This document shows positions 10,401 through 17,743 of a stretch of DNA of 64,000 bases, in pieces. The notes under the pieces are model-generated. The model did not search any database, was not told the origin of the DNA, and saw only the letters and a program-made list of their open reading frames with translations. This stretch comes from a virus. The stretch is taken from IMG/VR virus record IMGVR_UViG_3300034021_000300, positions 1 to 64,000 of that record, one strand, 5' to 3'. Position numbers and translations under genes: made by a program. Each line of letters opens with the position of its first letter. Position 1 is the stretch's first letter.

Positions 10401-12192
10401 AAGTGTATACAAAGAATCTCAAAAGCTACTACCAGAATTTGAAAGACCTGGGCTAAGAGTACCTTCTGTAGAAAAAGACATTAAAGATATTCTTATTGAA
10501 CAAAAAGATGTAAAAAAATCAGCAATTGCTACATGGGAAAGAAACTTTAAAAATCACGTAGAAGATGCTTCTAAAGGTATTGTCTACAAAGGGCAAACCA
10601 AAAGAATACCTATTTATTTTAACCAAAGTATGGCCGCTGATACAGTAAGTATGAATCTTACCGATACAGTAATGAAATTTGCTGAAATGGCTGAACAGTT
10701 TAAAATAAACTCTTCTTTAGAATCTTTAGCTCTTCTTACCAAAGAAACAATAGCTGAAAGAACTGTAGAAAAAAAGACTTCAACAGGAAAGAAAATATTA
10801 AGTGCCTTACATAAAAAAATGTATGGAGAAGAAGTTGTGGAACCAATAAAATTTGCAGAAACAGAAGCATATAAAATGTTTGAAAGCTGGTTAGACAGTA
10901 ACTTCTACAATGAACGTAGGTATGCTGCAAATTTAGGTACAGTACGTTTAGATAAAGTAGTTGATACAATGATGGCTGCAAATGCTTTATCTGTACTAGG
11001 AGCTGATGGACTTAAAGCACTTTCTAACAGACTTACAGCAGGTGTAAATATTGCAATAGAATCTTTGGGTAATAAATATTTTACAACAAAAACACTTGCA
11101 AAAGGTAAAGCTAAAGTAGGTCAATTAATGTATGCAACAGCTGGTGAAGAAAATCTTTTAATGGATACATTGAGGGGTGTAAAAACAACACACTTTGGAC
11201 AAATGCTAGACATATTCCAAGCTATACAAGGTGAGAATGATGCGGTAGAAGAAATAGGAGGTTCTATGGTAAAAAGACATGCTTCTACATCATTACTAAT
11301 GGGAGGTTTATCAGCAGGTGAATTTATAGCGCAAGCTAATATGTTTGCAGCAATAGCCTATGATATTAAAATAAAAACAAAATCTGGTGAAGAAATAAGC
11401 CTATTAGATGCCTATGTAAAAGAAGCTGATGGTATAGTAAGACTTCGTAAAGATGTAGAATTTACTGAAGAAGATGAACAACTTTTACGTAATAAAATTA
11501 ACGCCATAAACAAAGAATTACATGGGGTCTACAATAAAATAGATGAAGTAGAAGCCAAGAAAAATTGGGTTGGCAGAGCCTTAATACAATTTCGTAACTT
11601 CTTAGTACCAAATGTAGAAAGAAGATTTCAAGAGCTGCATGTAAACTTTGAAATGAATGATATAGTAGAAGGGTATTATAAAACTCTGTACAGAAAAATG
11701 GTTACAGAAAGAAACTTTAAAATTTGGCAAATATATAATGATCCTTCTCTAACTGAAAATGAACGTAATAACCTTAAAAAGGCAGTAGTAGAATTAACCT
11801 CTTACTTTGTACTTGCAGCAATTGTTTCAATACTTGCAGGTATGGGAGATGATGATGATGAACTAAAAGATAACTATGCATACAATGTAGCTCTTTATTC
11901 CGCCCTAAGACTAAAAGGTGAGATAGGATTCTTTATACCAGGTATTAATTTAAAAGAGGGTTATAGAATTATTAAATCTCCTTCTGCTATTAATACTCTG
12001 CTAGAAAGAAGTGTTAAGTTTGGGGGCCAGCTAGTTACTGATCCATTTGCAGAGTATGAAAGAAAATCAGGGCCTTGGGAAAAAGGAGATTCTAAACTGA
12101 AAGCTAGATTTTTAAAACTATTCTTTGGGTATAACGGATCAAACCTAGATCCAAGTATTGCAGTAGAAAATTTTAAAGGACTTTCAAACTAG
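7492..12192 (+). CDS. Giant virion cargo-like protein with zincin (HExxH) motif
   Basis: This 1566-residue protein starts at an ATG overlapping the polymerase stop. Residues around 223-227 read HEFSH in the context LENALHEFSHPFIRAI, a zincin-type HExxH helix. Residues about 375-465 resemble a compact ASCH/YopX-like beta domain (TVRTKVHPTGIY, then YNGQRFKILNLG); this is a weak impression. The middle is long charged helix. Near the C-terminus a hydrophobic segment (TSYFVLAAIVSILAGMG) precedes an acidic DDDDE run. Very large helical proteins next to the polymerase are known virion cargo in crAss-like phages, ejected with the DNA. The protease activity is untested: only the motif is seen, and a third zinc ligand was not identified. 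Confidence 0.75.
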   Translation: MLICPLNSKINELTVSLGNYYDAMQVYLLSEGKYPSKEDALKIRNRFKNTPFYSSISQYEDNLSIYKNFTTNGVVQGLDKAELAEVEKIFRNRGFKITVPLHIVQGSKKLRDRESWMFIADTPMYQAVEISREELLQDEGLIEQDKAEDKIAFNKTTTENKEAKTVVVKMLDKLAKKFNTPYEIINAKKAKSLYNNYNGEKAFYYKGKVYILEDGITLENALHEFSHPFIRAIAQKNVELFTNIVEEILSTPEGKAIYNQVKELYPEHVVDGELNYEGFEEVAVRALTAEAQKQYTNPSFESAVQRLIKAIKNLLRGLFSTNAVDSIDSNTSLKELAEILLGDDAYSLDLKDGTFAANKSVKYEIYNGLPFTEESLARMSDGEKRITVRTKVHPTGIYEYNGQRFKILNLGQKNIKDFKTPERVKRKFREEYKKGMFKHIDNFFDGKTNLFVYQIEKIDNSIVNEYVKEEPLDEDLVFTNATTNATLKAIKDWLVSKKDSALKHKSDTGLWSKIKKVEDIEEQLKQLSLAEIMGSIVDDVYSALADPNNPNSYLLQFKKIIQEVASAETREDAEKVVEKIGAYKEYVAGLKIIDDLLNYQLAEEKPNEGSTLAKLNGIKNALFELDKKIKDTAPYVLAIANKGSINEELRKNIEAYWPMIKKLESDIRELEAKGEKIKAAALKSKKEDLERKLGFPLLGDLTQIYLEGGNDINFFERMVKTVANTADAAIGLFYKRYKEEIDKGRKKINELTKSTYYKYKQFTEGKSIDNFEQLYEKMTEDVDVLRYNEDSGQYETFTEKWFISDFDQNAYNLKRKQAYDLAALEEKKARDAAANGDNEGYKEGMATARRIRANFRRNNTIAQDKLEGRDKVIEILLQKEKLFDNSAEGKSQFYAWVTNHLYNEELYIEYVSQEDPTKIAEYGKRLLDSYVQNKGTKVSGMFLVPDKTKFPNAKYNALSTEDRKYYDHLLSVYKESQKLLPEFERPGLRVPSVEKDIKDILIEQKDVKKSAIATWERNFKNHVEDASKGIVYKGQTKRIPIYFNQSMAADTVSMNLTDTVMKFAEMAEQFKINSSLESLALLTKETIAERTVEKKTSTGKKILSALHKKMYGEEVVEPIKFAETEAYKMFESWLDSNFYNERRYAANLGTVRLDKVVDTMMAANALSVLGADGLKALSNRLTAGVNIAIESLGNKYFTTKTLAKGKAKVGQLMYATAGEENLLMDTLRGVKTTHFGQMLDIFQAIQGENDAVEEIGGSMVKRHASTSLLMGGLSAGEFIAQANMFAAIAYDIKIKTKSGEEISLLDAYVKEADGIVRLRKDVEFTEEDEQLLRNKINAINKELHGVYNKIDEVEAKKNWVGRALIQFRNFLVPNVERRFQELHVNFEMNDIVEGYYKTLYRKMVTERNFKIWQIYNDPSLTENERNNLKKAVVELTSYFVLAAIVSILAGMGDDDDELKDNYAYNVALYSALRLKGEIGFFIPGINLKEGYRIIKSPSAINTLLERSVKFGGQLVTDPFAEYERKSGPWEKGDSKLKARFLKLFFGYNGSNLDPSIAVENFKGLSN

Positions 12193-12210
12193 CTGGAAAT
12201 TTTTTGATAA

Positions 12211-12244
12211 GAAGGGCTACTTTAATTAGTAGCCCTTTTCTTTA
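12211..12244. terminator. Bidirectional intrinsic terminator between convergent blocks
   Basis: A perfect 8-bp stem GGGCTACT (12214-12221) / AGTAGCCC (12228-12235) with a 6-base loop is followed by TTTTCTTT on the plus strand. It closes the plus-strand giant gene operon. On the minus strand the stop codon of the last early gene lies in the loop. It can serve both converging transcripts, although the U-tract is better on the plus strand. Confidence 0.85.
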
Positions 12245-12464
12245 ATATCTCTAATTGTTCTTCTGTTAAAATACCTTTAGGTAAATTATCTATTGCCATT
12301 GGAATATCTCCACCTAACATTGTTTCTTCAAATAATATATCAAAAACACTTTTCCACTCAATAGGAACTACCCAAGAAGATGAAATTCTTTCAATAAGTA
12401 ATATCTTCTTCTTAGCTTTCTTAGCTAAATTCCTTTTTCTTTTCTTATTTTGATAGCTATTCAT
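12222..12464 (-). CDS. Small lysine-rich protein, last gene of the early block
   Basis: An 80-residue protein with a very basic N-terminus (NKKRKRNLAKKAKKK, residues 5-19) followed by a mixed alpha/beta stretch. The basic head suggests nucleic-acid binding, but no family is recognised. Its stop is inside the loop of the convergent terminator and its start overlaps the upstream gene by 8 bases. Confidence 0.6.
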   Translation of the reverse strand: MNSYQNKKRKRNLAKKAKKKILLIERISSSWVVPIEWKSVFDILFEETMLGGDIPMAIDNLPKGILTEEQLEILKKRATN

Positions 12465-12639
12465 CTTTAAATATTATTACTTTAACTCTGTAAGGGCCTT
12501 TAGGTTTAAATATTTTATGCCATAATCTTAAATACCAAGGGTAAATAACCTGCATTTTTTGAGTTCTATGATTTTGTATAATATCTTTATTTTTAAAATA
12601 AGGTTTATCAAAATACATATACATTTGATTACTTTCCAT
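12457..12639 (-). CDS. Small hypothetical protein
   Basis: A 60-residue protein rich in aromatic and basic residues (MYFDKPYFKNKD, then WYLRLWHKIFKPKGPYRVKV). No family recognised. It overlaps both neighbours by 8-11 bases, which supports it being a real gene of the early polycistron. Confidence 0.55.
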   Translation of the reverse strand: MESNQMYMYFDKPYFKNKDIIQNHRTQKMQVIYPWYLRLWHKIFKPKGPYRVKVIIFKDE

Positions 12640-12949
12640 CTAATTTTTCTTTAAACCATTGTATTACATCATACCCTACCATAGGTTTATCAGTAAGTGT
12701 ACTAAAATCTTCATTAAACTTTTTTTCTAAAGCTTCCCAATCTTCAGGAGTTTCATCTAACCATTCTAAATTTCTAATTTCAGTTATTGGAGTAGGTATA
12801 GAATCTTCATCATATAACCATAAAGAATTATCTATTGTTAATCTAGTATAAACTGATGCTTGTTTTTTCTCATATAAACCATAAGTAAATTTCCAAATTA
12901 CTTTTTGTTCAATATTAGGCAAGCTCTCACTAGCTTTTATCCATTTCAT
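12629..12949 (-). CDS. DUF551-like small protein
   Basis: A 106-residue protein opening MKWIKASESLPNIEQ and carrying a later W-rich stretch. This matches the WI..SE.LP opening of the DUF551 proteins common in phages of many bacteria, whose function is unknown. The gene at 13139-13342 has a similar opening (MKWIDISKEKP), so the two may be distant paralogues. It overlaps the next start. Confidence 0.6.
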   Translation of the reverse strand: MKWIKASESLPNIEQKVIWKFTYGLYEKKQASVYTRLTIDNSLWLYDEDSIPTPITEIRNLEWLDETPEDWEALEKKFNEDFSTLTDKPMVGYDVIQWFKEKLDGK

Positions 12950-13136
12950 ACTTAGTATATTTAATTATTTGTCCAGAAGAAGTTATAACAGCCATACTAC
13001 CTTCAAACATTATAACATCTCCTACATTATGTATTGCTATGAAGTTACTGCCAAAAGGTATTACCCCTGTTTTCATAAAAGCTTTCTTTCTTTTATTAAG
13101 GTAGTAGTTATACCTAATGTTTTTTATCCAATTCAT
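12930..13136 (-). CDS. Small hypothetical protein
   Basis: A 68-residue protein with a basic N-terminus (MNWIKNIRYNYYLNKRKKAF) and a beta-rich C-terminus. An upstream in-frame codon at 13163 would overlap the preceding gene. The ATG at 13136 lies directly after that gene's stop (13139) and is preferred. No family recognised. Confidence 0.55.
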   Translation of the reverse strand: MNWIKNIRYNYYLNKRKKAFMKTGVIPFGSNFIAIHNVGDVIMFEGSMAVITSSGQIIKYTKYEMDKS

Positions 13137-13138
13137 AT

Positions 13139-13342
13139 TTAATCTTCCTTTAACCAATAACATTCTGTAAGTTCTTCCAAGCTATAAGTTTCTCCATCAA
13201 AAGCTTCTGAAAAATACTCCTTACCTTTTTTATTATAATAATAACCTACAAGTTTTTCTTCTGCATTATTACCATAGTAAATCTTAAAAAAGTACTTTAC
13301 ACCTTCTTGTGGTTTTTCTTTACTAATGTCTATCCATTTCAT
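13139..13342 (-). CDS. DUF551-like small protein
   Basis: A 67-residue protein starting MKWIDISKEKPQEG, followed by alternating beta strands and ending ECYWLKED. The opening resembles DUF551 proteins and the gene at 12629-12949. Its ATG shares bases with the TGA of the 57-residue gene upstream (ATGA overlap), so the two are translationally linked. Confidence 0.55.
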   Translation of the reverse strand: MKWIDISKEKPQEGVKYFFKIYYGNNAEEKLVGYYYNKKGKEYFSEAFDGETYSLEELTECYWLKED

Positions 13343-13512
13343 TTCTTAACTTTTATATCATTACCTTTTTGATATAGTCTAATAAACTGTTCTTCATAAT
13401 ACAATACTAAAGTACGTTTACTAAAATCATGCTTATTAATAACATCTAGTATCATACTTGTATATGTAGGATTATTTACAAACTTCTTAAATAAAGCTTC
13501 TTTATCTTTCAT
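13339..13512 (-). CDS. 57-residue hypothetical protein
   Basis: The frame encodes 57 residues (MKDKEALFKKFVNNPTYTS... to NDIKVKK). It fills an otherwise empty 170-base gap exactly. Its ATG overlaps the stop of the upstream gene (TAATG) and its TGA overlaps the next ATG. Both junctions are typical of this operon and are the main support. No family recognised. Confidence 0.6.
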   Translation of the reverse strand: MKDKEALFKKFVNNPTYTSMILDVINKHDFSKRTLVLYYEEQFIRLYQKGNDIKVKK

Positions 13513-13694
13513 TAGTGTACAATTATATCATTTGTAGTTACCATATATTGAACATTAGATATATTATGTCCAAGAGCTTCTATTTTATCTTCAATATATT
13601 CATCGTACATATCATCTACTAATTCTGTAGGAATTACTAAGGTATAACAATGACACTCGCCTGTCATAAAATCTAGTATAATTAACTTTTCCAT
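13512..13694 (-). CDS. Small hypothetical protein
   Basis: A 60-residue protein starting MEKLIILDFMTGECHCYTL. A longer frame reaching 13739 runs deep into the preceding gene, so the ATG at 13694, overlapping that gene by 13 bases, is chosen. It looks like a beta strand pair followed by an acidic helix. No family recognised. Confidence 0.55.
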   Translation of the reverse strand: MEKLIILDFMTGECHCYTLVIPTELVDDMYDEYIEDKIEALGHNISNVQYMVTTNDIIVH

Positions 13695-13942
13695 ATTAAT
13701 TCTAATTTTTCTATACAAATTGTAGCTCCATAAGAACAAAAATCTGTTGCTGTATAAAAACCATTTTTATATTTATTAAGTTTAGTATTTCTTACTGCAA
13801 AATTATGCTTAATATAAGTTTTTGCAATTTCTACAGCCTCTTTTTCATCAGCCATCAACCCCAACTCAGTAGTTTCTATATCATCAGCATCTCTTGTAGT
13901 ATCAGCATAATTAACAGTTTTGTATATTCTAAATACTTCCAT
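13682..13942 (-). CDS. Small hypothetical protein
   Basis: An 86-residue protein (MEVFRIYKTVNYADTTRD...) with a beta opening, a central helix (EKEAVEIAKTYIKHNF) and a beta C-terminus. Unknown family. Its start abuts the stop of the lipoprotein-like gene at 13942, consistent with coupled translation. Confidence 0.55.
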   Translation of the reverse strand: MEVFRIYKTVNYADTTRDADDIETTELGLMADEKEAVEIAKTYIKHNFAVRNTKLNKYKNGFYTATDFCSYGATICIEKLELIWKS

Positions 13943-14187
13943 TAGTTTATAATTTTAACTCGTTCATTATTACTTAATATAACAATGTACACACCATCAT
14001 CTAATTTAGACACTTCTTTACCTACTACATCTGTTATACATTCAATCTCTGGTACTTCAATGTTAGGTGCTATAGAGTCTACACAAGTACTCATATACCT
14101 TGTAGTTAGCTTTGGATTACCATTACAGCAAATTCTACAGCTCTGTAGTAGAAGTGTTGTTAGAATCAATATTATTAGTTTTCTCAT
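13942..14187 (-). CDS. Predicted small lipoprotein
   Basis: An 81-residue protein with a lipoprotein signal: positive start (MRKL), hydrophobic core (IILILTTLLL) and lipobox LQSC, giving a mature N-terminal cysteine near residue 17. The mature part has four more cysteines. Lipid-anchored phage proteins in other systems often block superinfection at the host envelope; this role is only inferred. The start overlaps the upstream gene by 4 bases. Confidence 0.65.
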   Translation of the reverse strand: MRKLIILILTTLLLQSCRICCNGNPKLTTRYMSTCVDSIAPNIEVPEIECITDVVGKEVSKLDDGVYIVILSNNERVKIIN

Positions 14188-14450
14188 TCTATTTCTATTT
14201 TATAAGTTTCTCTTGGTTCATTACATATATTAGCACATATAATGTTAGCTACCTTATTATGGAAATGTAAATCATTACGTAAATATAATTTACCATCTTC
14301 TTTTATTACTGTCCAAATACATTTTGTTGGATGTGCTAACAATACTTTAGCTTCAGGCCAAGTACTAGGTACATATAATTGTTTAAGTCCTACCTCTGAC
14401 TCATTAAGAATCAGAGGGTTAAACTTTTCTTTAAATTCTTTAAAATCCAT
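14184..14450 (-). CDS. Small hypothetical protein
   Basis: An 88-residue protein (MDFKEFKEKFNPLILNESE...) with a central beta region (CIWTVIKEDGKLYLRN). No family recognised. It shares 4-base or shorter overlaps with both neighbours. Confidence 0.5.
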   Translation of the reverse strand: MDFKEFKEKFNPLILNESEVGLKQLYVPSTWPEAKVLLAHPTKCIWTVIKEDGKLYLRNDLHFHNKVANIICANICNEPRETYKIEIE

Positions 14451-14638
14451 TATAATTCTATAGCTTTATCTGAAATTATTCTTGATAATGCAAGAGCTTC
14501 CATTTTAGTTAAATATAATCTTTTACTACTATTATCTGCAACTTCTATTATTTCTAATACTAAAGTTCCAAATTCATCTTTTTTAATAATTACTTTCTGT
14601 TCTTCAGTATGTAGTGTTGTCTCTATAACTGGTTCCAT
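14450..14638 (-). CDS. Small hypothetical protein
   Basis: A 62-residue protein with a beta-rich N-terminal half (VIIKKDEFGTLVLEIIEV) and a C-terminal helix (TKMEALALSRIISDKA). This resembles small phage modulators but no family is recognised. Start and stop each share a base with a neighbour. Confidence 0.5.
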   Translation of the reverse strand: MEPVIETTLHTEEQKVIIKKDEFGTLVLEIIEVADNSSKRLYLTKMEALALSRIISDKAIEL

Positions 14639-14844
14639 TATAACTCTAATTTATTTCGTATATCAAATGTACAATTTTTTAACAACTTTACCTGATTTGA
14701 AGAGAAATGTTTTACTTCTCCTGAAGATTTAACTACTCCAACAAACACACTATTCTCTAATGGGCCATAGTCTATAAATAGTATTAACCACACATCACCT
14801 AAACTTGTTTCAGCTTCTAATGGTTGTCTAAGTTCTAATATCAT
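14638..14844 (-). CDS. Small hypothetical protein
   Basis: A 68-residue beta-rich protein (MILELRQPLEAETSLGDVWLILF...). Unknown family. It overlaps the upstream gene by 17 bases. Confidence 0.5.
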   Translation of the reverse strand: MILELRQPLEAETSLGDVWLILFIDYGPLENSVFVGVVKSSGEVKHFSSNQVKLLKNCTFDIRNKLEL

Positions 14845-15079
14845 CTCTGTAGTTATTTATTTCCAACTTATACTTATTTATGATTGCTTCTCTTAATTCT
14901 TTTATTTCATACTCAAATAACTCTGTTTCTATGGCTTCTTCATCCATAAATTCTACCTCAAAAGTACCATTATAATTGTGAGTAAGTACAAAGTTATACT
15001 GGGTATCTGCTATTTCTGCAAAACCTGAGAAATAAAGTTCTTTATTAAATGGTTCTGCTTCTAGTTCTATTTTAAACAT
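14828..15079 (-). CDS. Small acidic hypothetical protein
   Basis: An 83-residue acidic protein (MFKIELEAEPFNKELYFSG...). Predicted beta strands, then an acidic helix and a basic tail (INKYKLEINNYRDDIRT). The acidity could suit DNA mimicry, but that is speculation. No family recognised. Confidence 0.5.
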   Translation of the reverse strand: MFKIELEAEPFNKELYFSGFAEIADTQYNFVLTHNYNGTFEVEFMDEEAIETELFEYEIKELREAIINKYKLEINNYRDDIRT

Positions 15080-15082
15080 ATT

Positions 15083-15931
15083 TTAAAATATATATCTTAT
15101 GTTATTAATATTAAAGTATTTAGAATAAAGCTTTTTAAAATCTTCTACCATTTTAGCTTTAATCTGATACTTATACCTTATGTTATTATCAGCATAAGTT
15201 GAATTTTTAGATTCTTGTATATCTGGTTTCCAACATAACTTATTTACTTCTTCAGAATTATTAGTATAAGAAGTAACATTGTAAGTTAAAAATATACATT
15301 CACAAGGTACATCAATATTCTTTTCTTTCAAAGTTTTAAAAAGATTATCATACTCCTCTAACCAACCTTCTTCATAGATTATAGGACTAAAATTAATATG
15401 TACTTCCATATGTTCTTGTAACTTAGGGATACAATTAATTCTATCTTCTATTAAATCTGTATTTGGTTCTAAAACAGTACTATACTTCTGGGGCATTAAA
15501 CTTACTCTAATTCTATTTTTGTGTTTAATTAAAGAATACTTTTCTACTTTAAACATTGTAGGATACTTAGTAGCAAAAGTACTTTTAGCTCTAGCATGAT
15601 AATTAAAGTAATCAAAAACTTTTTGCCAGTCATAATGCTTACTTAGTAAAGGTACATCAGTTGAACAGCCAATGTCAAACGTATAATATTGATTATCAGT
15701 TTGATTAGGTACTTTAGGCCAAGGTTTATTTTCAATCCAATTATTTACAGATTTTAATATAGATTCTGTATTCTGGTTTAAATAAACCTTATCCCTATTA
15801 AATCTTCCTACATAGCAGTAACTCTTCATACAACCTCCTAAACACCCGTATACAAAATTAGGAGTAATAGCATCTGCTGACCTTCCATTGTCTCGTGTAA
15901 TAAGTGTTTTAGTTTTTTGTTTTACTATCAT
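15083..15931 (-). CDS. Radical SAM / spore photoproduct lyase-like protein
   Basis: A 282-residue protein with an N-terminal cysteine cluster, GCLGGCMKSYCYVGR (about residues 29-43), in the position where radical SAM enzymes of the spore photoproduct lyase group hold their 4Fe-4S cluster. The later parts (TFDIGCSTDVPLL near 106-118, and the strand RIRVSLMPQKY) fit an SPL-like TIM barrel. Such enzymes repair UV photoproducts in DNA. The spacing here is CX3CX4C rather than the usual CX3CX2C, which is odd and should temper the call. It lies in the accessory end of the early operon next to uracil-DNA glycosylase, so a DNA-repair role is plausible. Confidence 0.6.
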   Translation of the reverse strand: MIVKQKTKTLITRDNGRSADAITPNFVYGCLGGCMKSYCYVGRFNRDKVYLNQNTESILKSVNNWIENKPWPKVPNQTDNQYYTFDIGCSTDVPLLSKHYDWQKVFDYFNYHARAKSTFATKYPTMFKVEKYSLIKHKNRIRVSLMPQKYSTVLEPNTDLIEDRINCIPKLQEHMEVHINFSPIIYEEGWLEEYDNLFKTLKEKNIDVPCECIFLTYNVTSYTNNSEEVNKLCWKPDIQESKNSTYADNNIRYKYQIKAKMVEDFKKLYSKYFNINNIRYIF

Positions 15932-16203
15932 TTTCTTTTAAGTATATTAACAGGTTCTTTGCCCTTTTCTATTAACTTCTTATCTACAGCAATGGCTGCT
16001 TCTCTCTTATCAAGAAAATACTTACTCCATTTAAACCTTGATATACGTGCTTTAAAGAACTCTTTTTCTTTAATTTTATAGCCTAATACATACTTATAAT
16101 CAGTTGTTCCTTGATACTTAGCTATACCAGCTAATTGACCTATAGACATATTCTTAAATCCAAAGAAATCTCTTATAGCCCCAAGTTCATTTTGTTCTAC
16201 CAT
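15928..16203 (-). CDS. Small basic hypothetical protein
   Basis: A 91-residue basic protein with the sequence FKARISRFKWSKYFLDKREAAIAVDKKLIEKGKEPVN, which resembles the AP2-type DNA-binding fold tail seen in phage HNH proteins (aromatic strand, then DKREAAIAVD helix). This is a weak likeness. It overlaps the genes on both sides by 4-7 bases. Confidence 0.5.
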   Translation of the reverse strand: MVEQNELGAIRDFFGFKNMSIGQLAGIAKYQGTTDYKYVLGYKIKEKEFFKARISRFKWSKYFLDKREAAIAVDKKLIEKGKEPVNILKRK

Positions 16204-16889
16204 ATTATTTCAGTATTATTATTCTGTTTAAGTATCTTGTTTATTTCTACAAAATGATTACACTCCCAAGTACCACCTGTGTAACTAGCAGATGACGGAT
16301 GTTTTGCTTTAAGTATGTAATTAAACTTAGGGTTAATGTACTTTTCATATTGTTGTGCCTTAGCTCCCCATAAACAATAGATTACTCCTGTATTATACTC
16401 ACTTAATGCTTTTAATACTTCCACAGTAAAAGGTTTCCATAAAGATAGATGACTTTCAGGTTTACCATCTTCTACAGTCAAGGCTGTATTTAAAAGTAAT
16501 ACACCTTGCTTTGCCCAACACTCTAAATTAGGCTCTTTATGTAACATAAGTCCTTTATACATAGTTCTTTCTACAGCTCCATATATTTGTACAAGGCTTG
16601 GTTGCATTCTTTTACCTAATTCTTGTGCATAGCTACAACTAAATGCTAGACCATCTGCTACATCCTTAGTGTAATAAGGGTCTTGACCAAGTATACAAAT
16701 TTTAACTTCATTAAAAGGAGTGCTTCTAAACGCTTTAAAAACATTATCTGAAGAAGGATAAATAGCAGCCTCCTTACGAGAAGCTGCTATTTTATTACCT
16801 AAATCTTTAAACTCTTTTGTTTCTATATAATGGTTTAATCTATTGTACCAACTCTGCGTAAATGTTTGAATCAACCATTGTTTTTCCAT
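16197..16889 (-). CDS. ung: Uracil-DNA glycosylase, family 1
   Basis: A 230-residue protein that removes uracil from DNA by hydrolysing the N-glycosidic bond. The water-activating motif GQDPYY (residues 68-73) replaces canonical GQDPYH, with Tyr at the last position. The DNA-intercalation motif is AKHPSSAS (about 193-200) in place of HPSPLS. VLLLNTALTVEDGKPESH and IYCLWGAKAQ match the core beta strands. Family 1 enzymes are about 220-230 residues, so this is full length. The start overlaps the preceding gene by 50 bases, which is unusually long; a later start is possible but no good ATG precedes the core. It probably guards phage DNA against deaminated cytosine. Confidence 0.9.
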   Translation of the reverse strand: MEKQWLIQTFTQSWYNRLNHYIETKEFKDLGNKIAASRKEAAIYPSSDNVFKAFRSTPFNEVKICILGQDPYYTKDVADGLAFSCSYAQELGKRMQPSLVQIYGAVERTMYKGLMLHKEPNLECWAKQGVLLLNTALTVEDGKPESHLSLWKPFTVEVLKALSEYNTGVIYCLWGAKAQQYEKYINPKFNYILKAKHPSSASYTGGTWECNHFVEINKILKQNNNTEIIW

Positions 16890-17595
16890 CTTCTATCTCT
16901 ATATAATCTTTTATAAATTTATGTAACTCTGTATGCTTCTTAATGTAATTAACTGGTGAAGATTCTTTCAATGCAAATGTACCATAATTGTAGAACTCCC
17001 ACAAAGAGTCTTTTGCACCATAATCAAATGTTGGTGTAATAATCTCATTACGTACTGTTGCTACTTGATTTGGTAGAAGGATTTCTTTCTCTATGTAAAG
17101 CCTACCTAACAATTCAGCTTTTGTACGTAAATCTAAAGTTACTTGTTTAAACAAATCTCTATCTTGCTTTAGTTGCTCAAACTCTTCTTGTACAGAATTG
17201 ATAGCTTCACTAATCTTCAGAGTTAATTCTGTTTGTACAGTACCCATATGTTTCCTTTTGTAAGAACTTAATGTACCTGAAATAGCACCATTACTACATA
17301 CAAATACTCTGGCACCTGCTGCATAACCTACAGTCATAGATTTATCATAACTATTAGTAAAAGCCAGCATAATCTCCATTTCTGAATCTAAACTCTGTAT
17401 GCCATACTTAGCTATAATCCTTTGACCATTACTAGATGTATTATACTGACGTGTAGTTACATATAAATTATTCTTATCTAATTCTTCCAAGGTAGTTTCT
17501 ATAAGTTGTTTATGGCTTACAGGTACATACTTACCTTCTTTTGCTGGTAGTGGAATGCTAATCAGCTCTAATTCTTGTTTATTAAAATTGTTCAT
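16840..17595 (-). CDS. DUF932-like protein
   Basis: A 251-residue protein with features of the DUF932 group: KYVPVSHKQLIE near the start, FVCSNGAISG near the middle, a central coiled helix, and LWEFYNYGTFALKESSP near the C-terminus. DUF932 proteins are common on phages and plasmids and have no settled function. It lies directly upstream of the uracil-DNA glycosylase gene and overlaps it. Confidence 0.65.
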   Translation of the reverse strand: MNNFNKQELELISIPLPAKEGKYVPVSHKQLIETTLEELDKNNLYVTTRQYNTSSNGQRIIAKYGIQSLDSEMEIMLAFTNSYDKSMTVGYAAGARVFVCSNGAISGTLSSYKRKHMGTVQTELTLKISEAINSVQEEFEQLKQDRDLFKQVTLDLRTKAELLGRLYIEKEILLPNQVATVRNEIITPTFDYGAKDSLWEFYNYGTFALKESSPVNYIKKHTELHKFIKDYIEIEDGKTMVDSNIYAELVQ

Positions 17596-17743
17596 CTTTT
17601 TCTCTATCTAATGTATATTTAAGAATTTTAATTTCATCTAAATGTTCAAGTAGGTATTCTACTACTTGTTCAGAGTTTTCCCTGAAGAAACTGCTGTCTT
17701 TGATTATCTCATTAACAGCAGTAATTAATTCTTCTTTATTCAT
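17582..17743 (-). CDS. 53-residue acidic hypothetical protein
   Basis: A short helical, acidic frame (MNKEELITAVNEIIKDSSFF... to REKDEQF) fills the gap between two genes. It overlaps the upstream gene by 8 bases and the downstream start by 14 bases, as is usual in this block. No family recognised. Confidence 0.55.
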   Translation of the reverse strand: MNKEELITAVNEIIKDSSFFRENSEQVVEYLLEHLDEIKILKYTLDREKDEQF

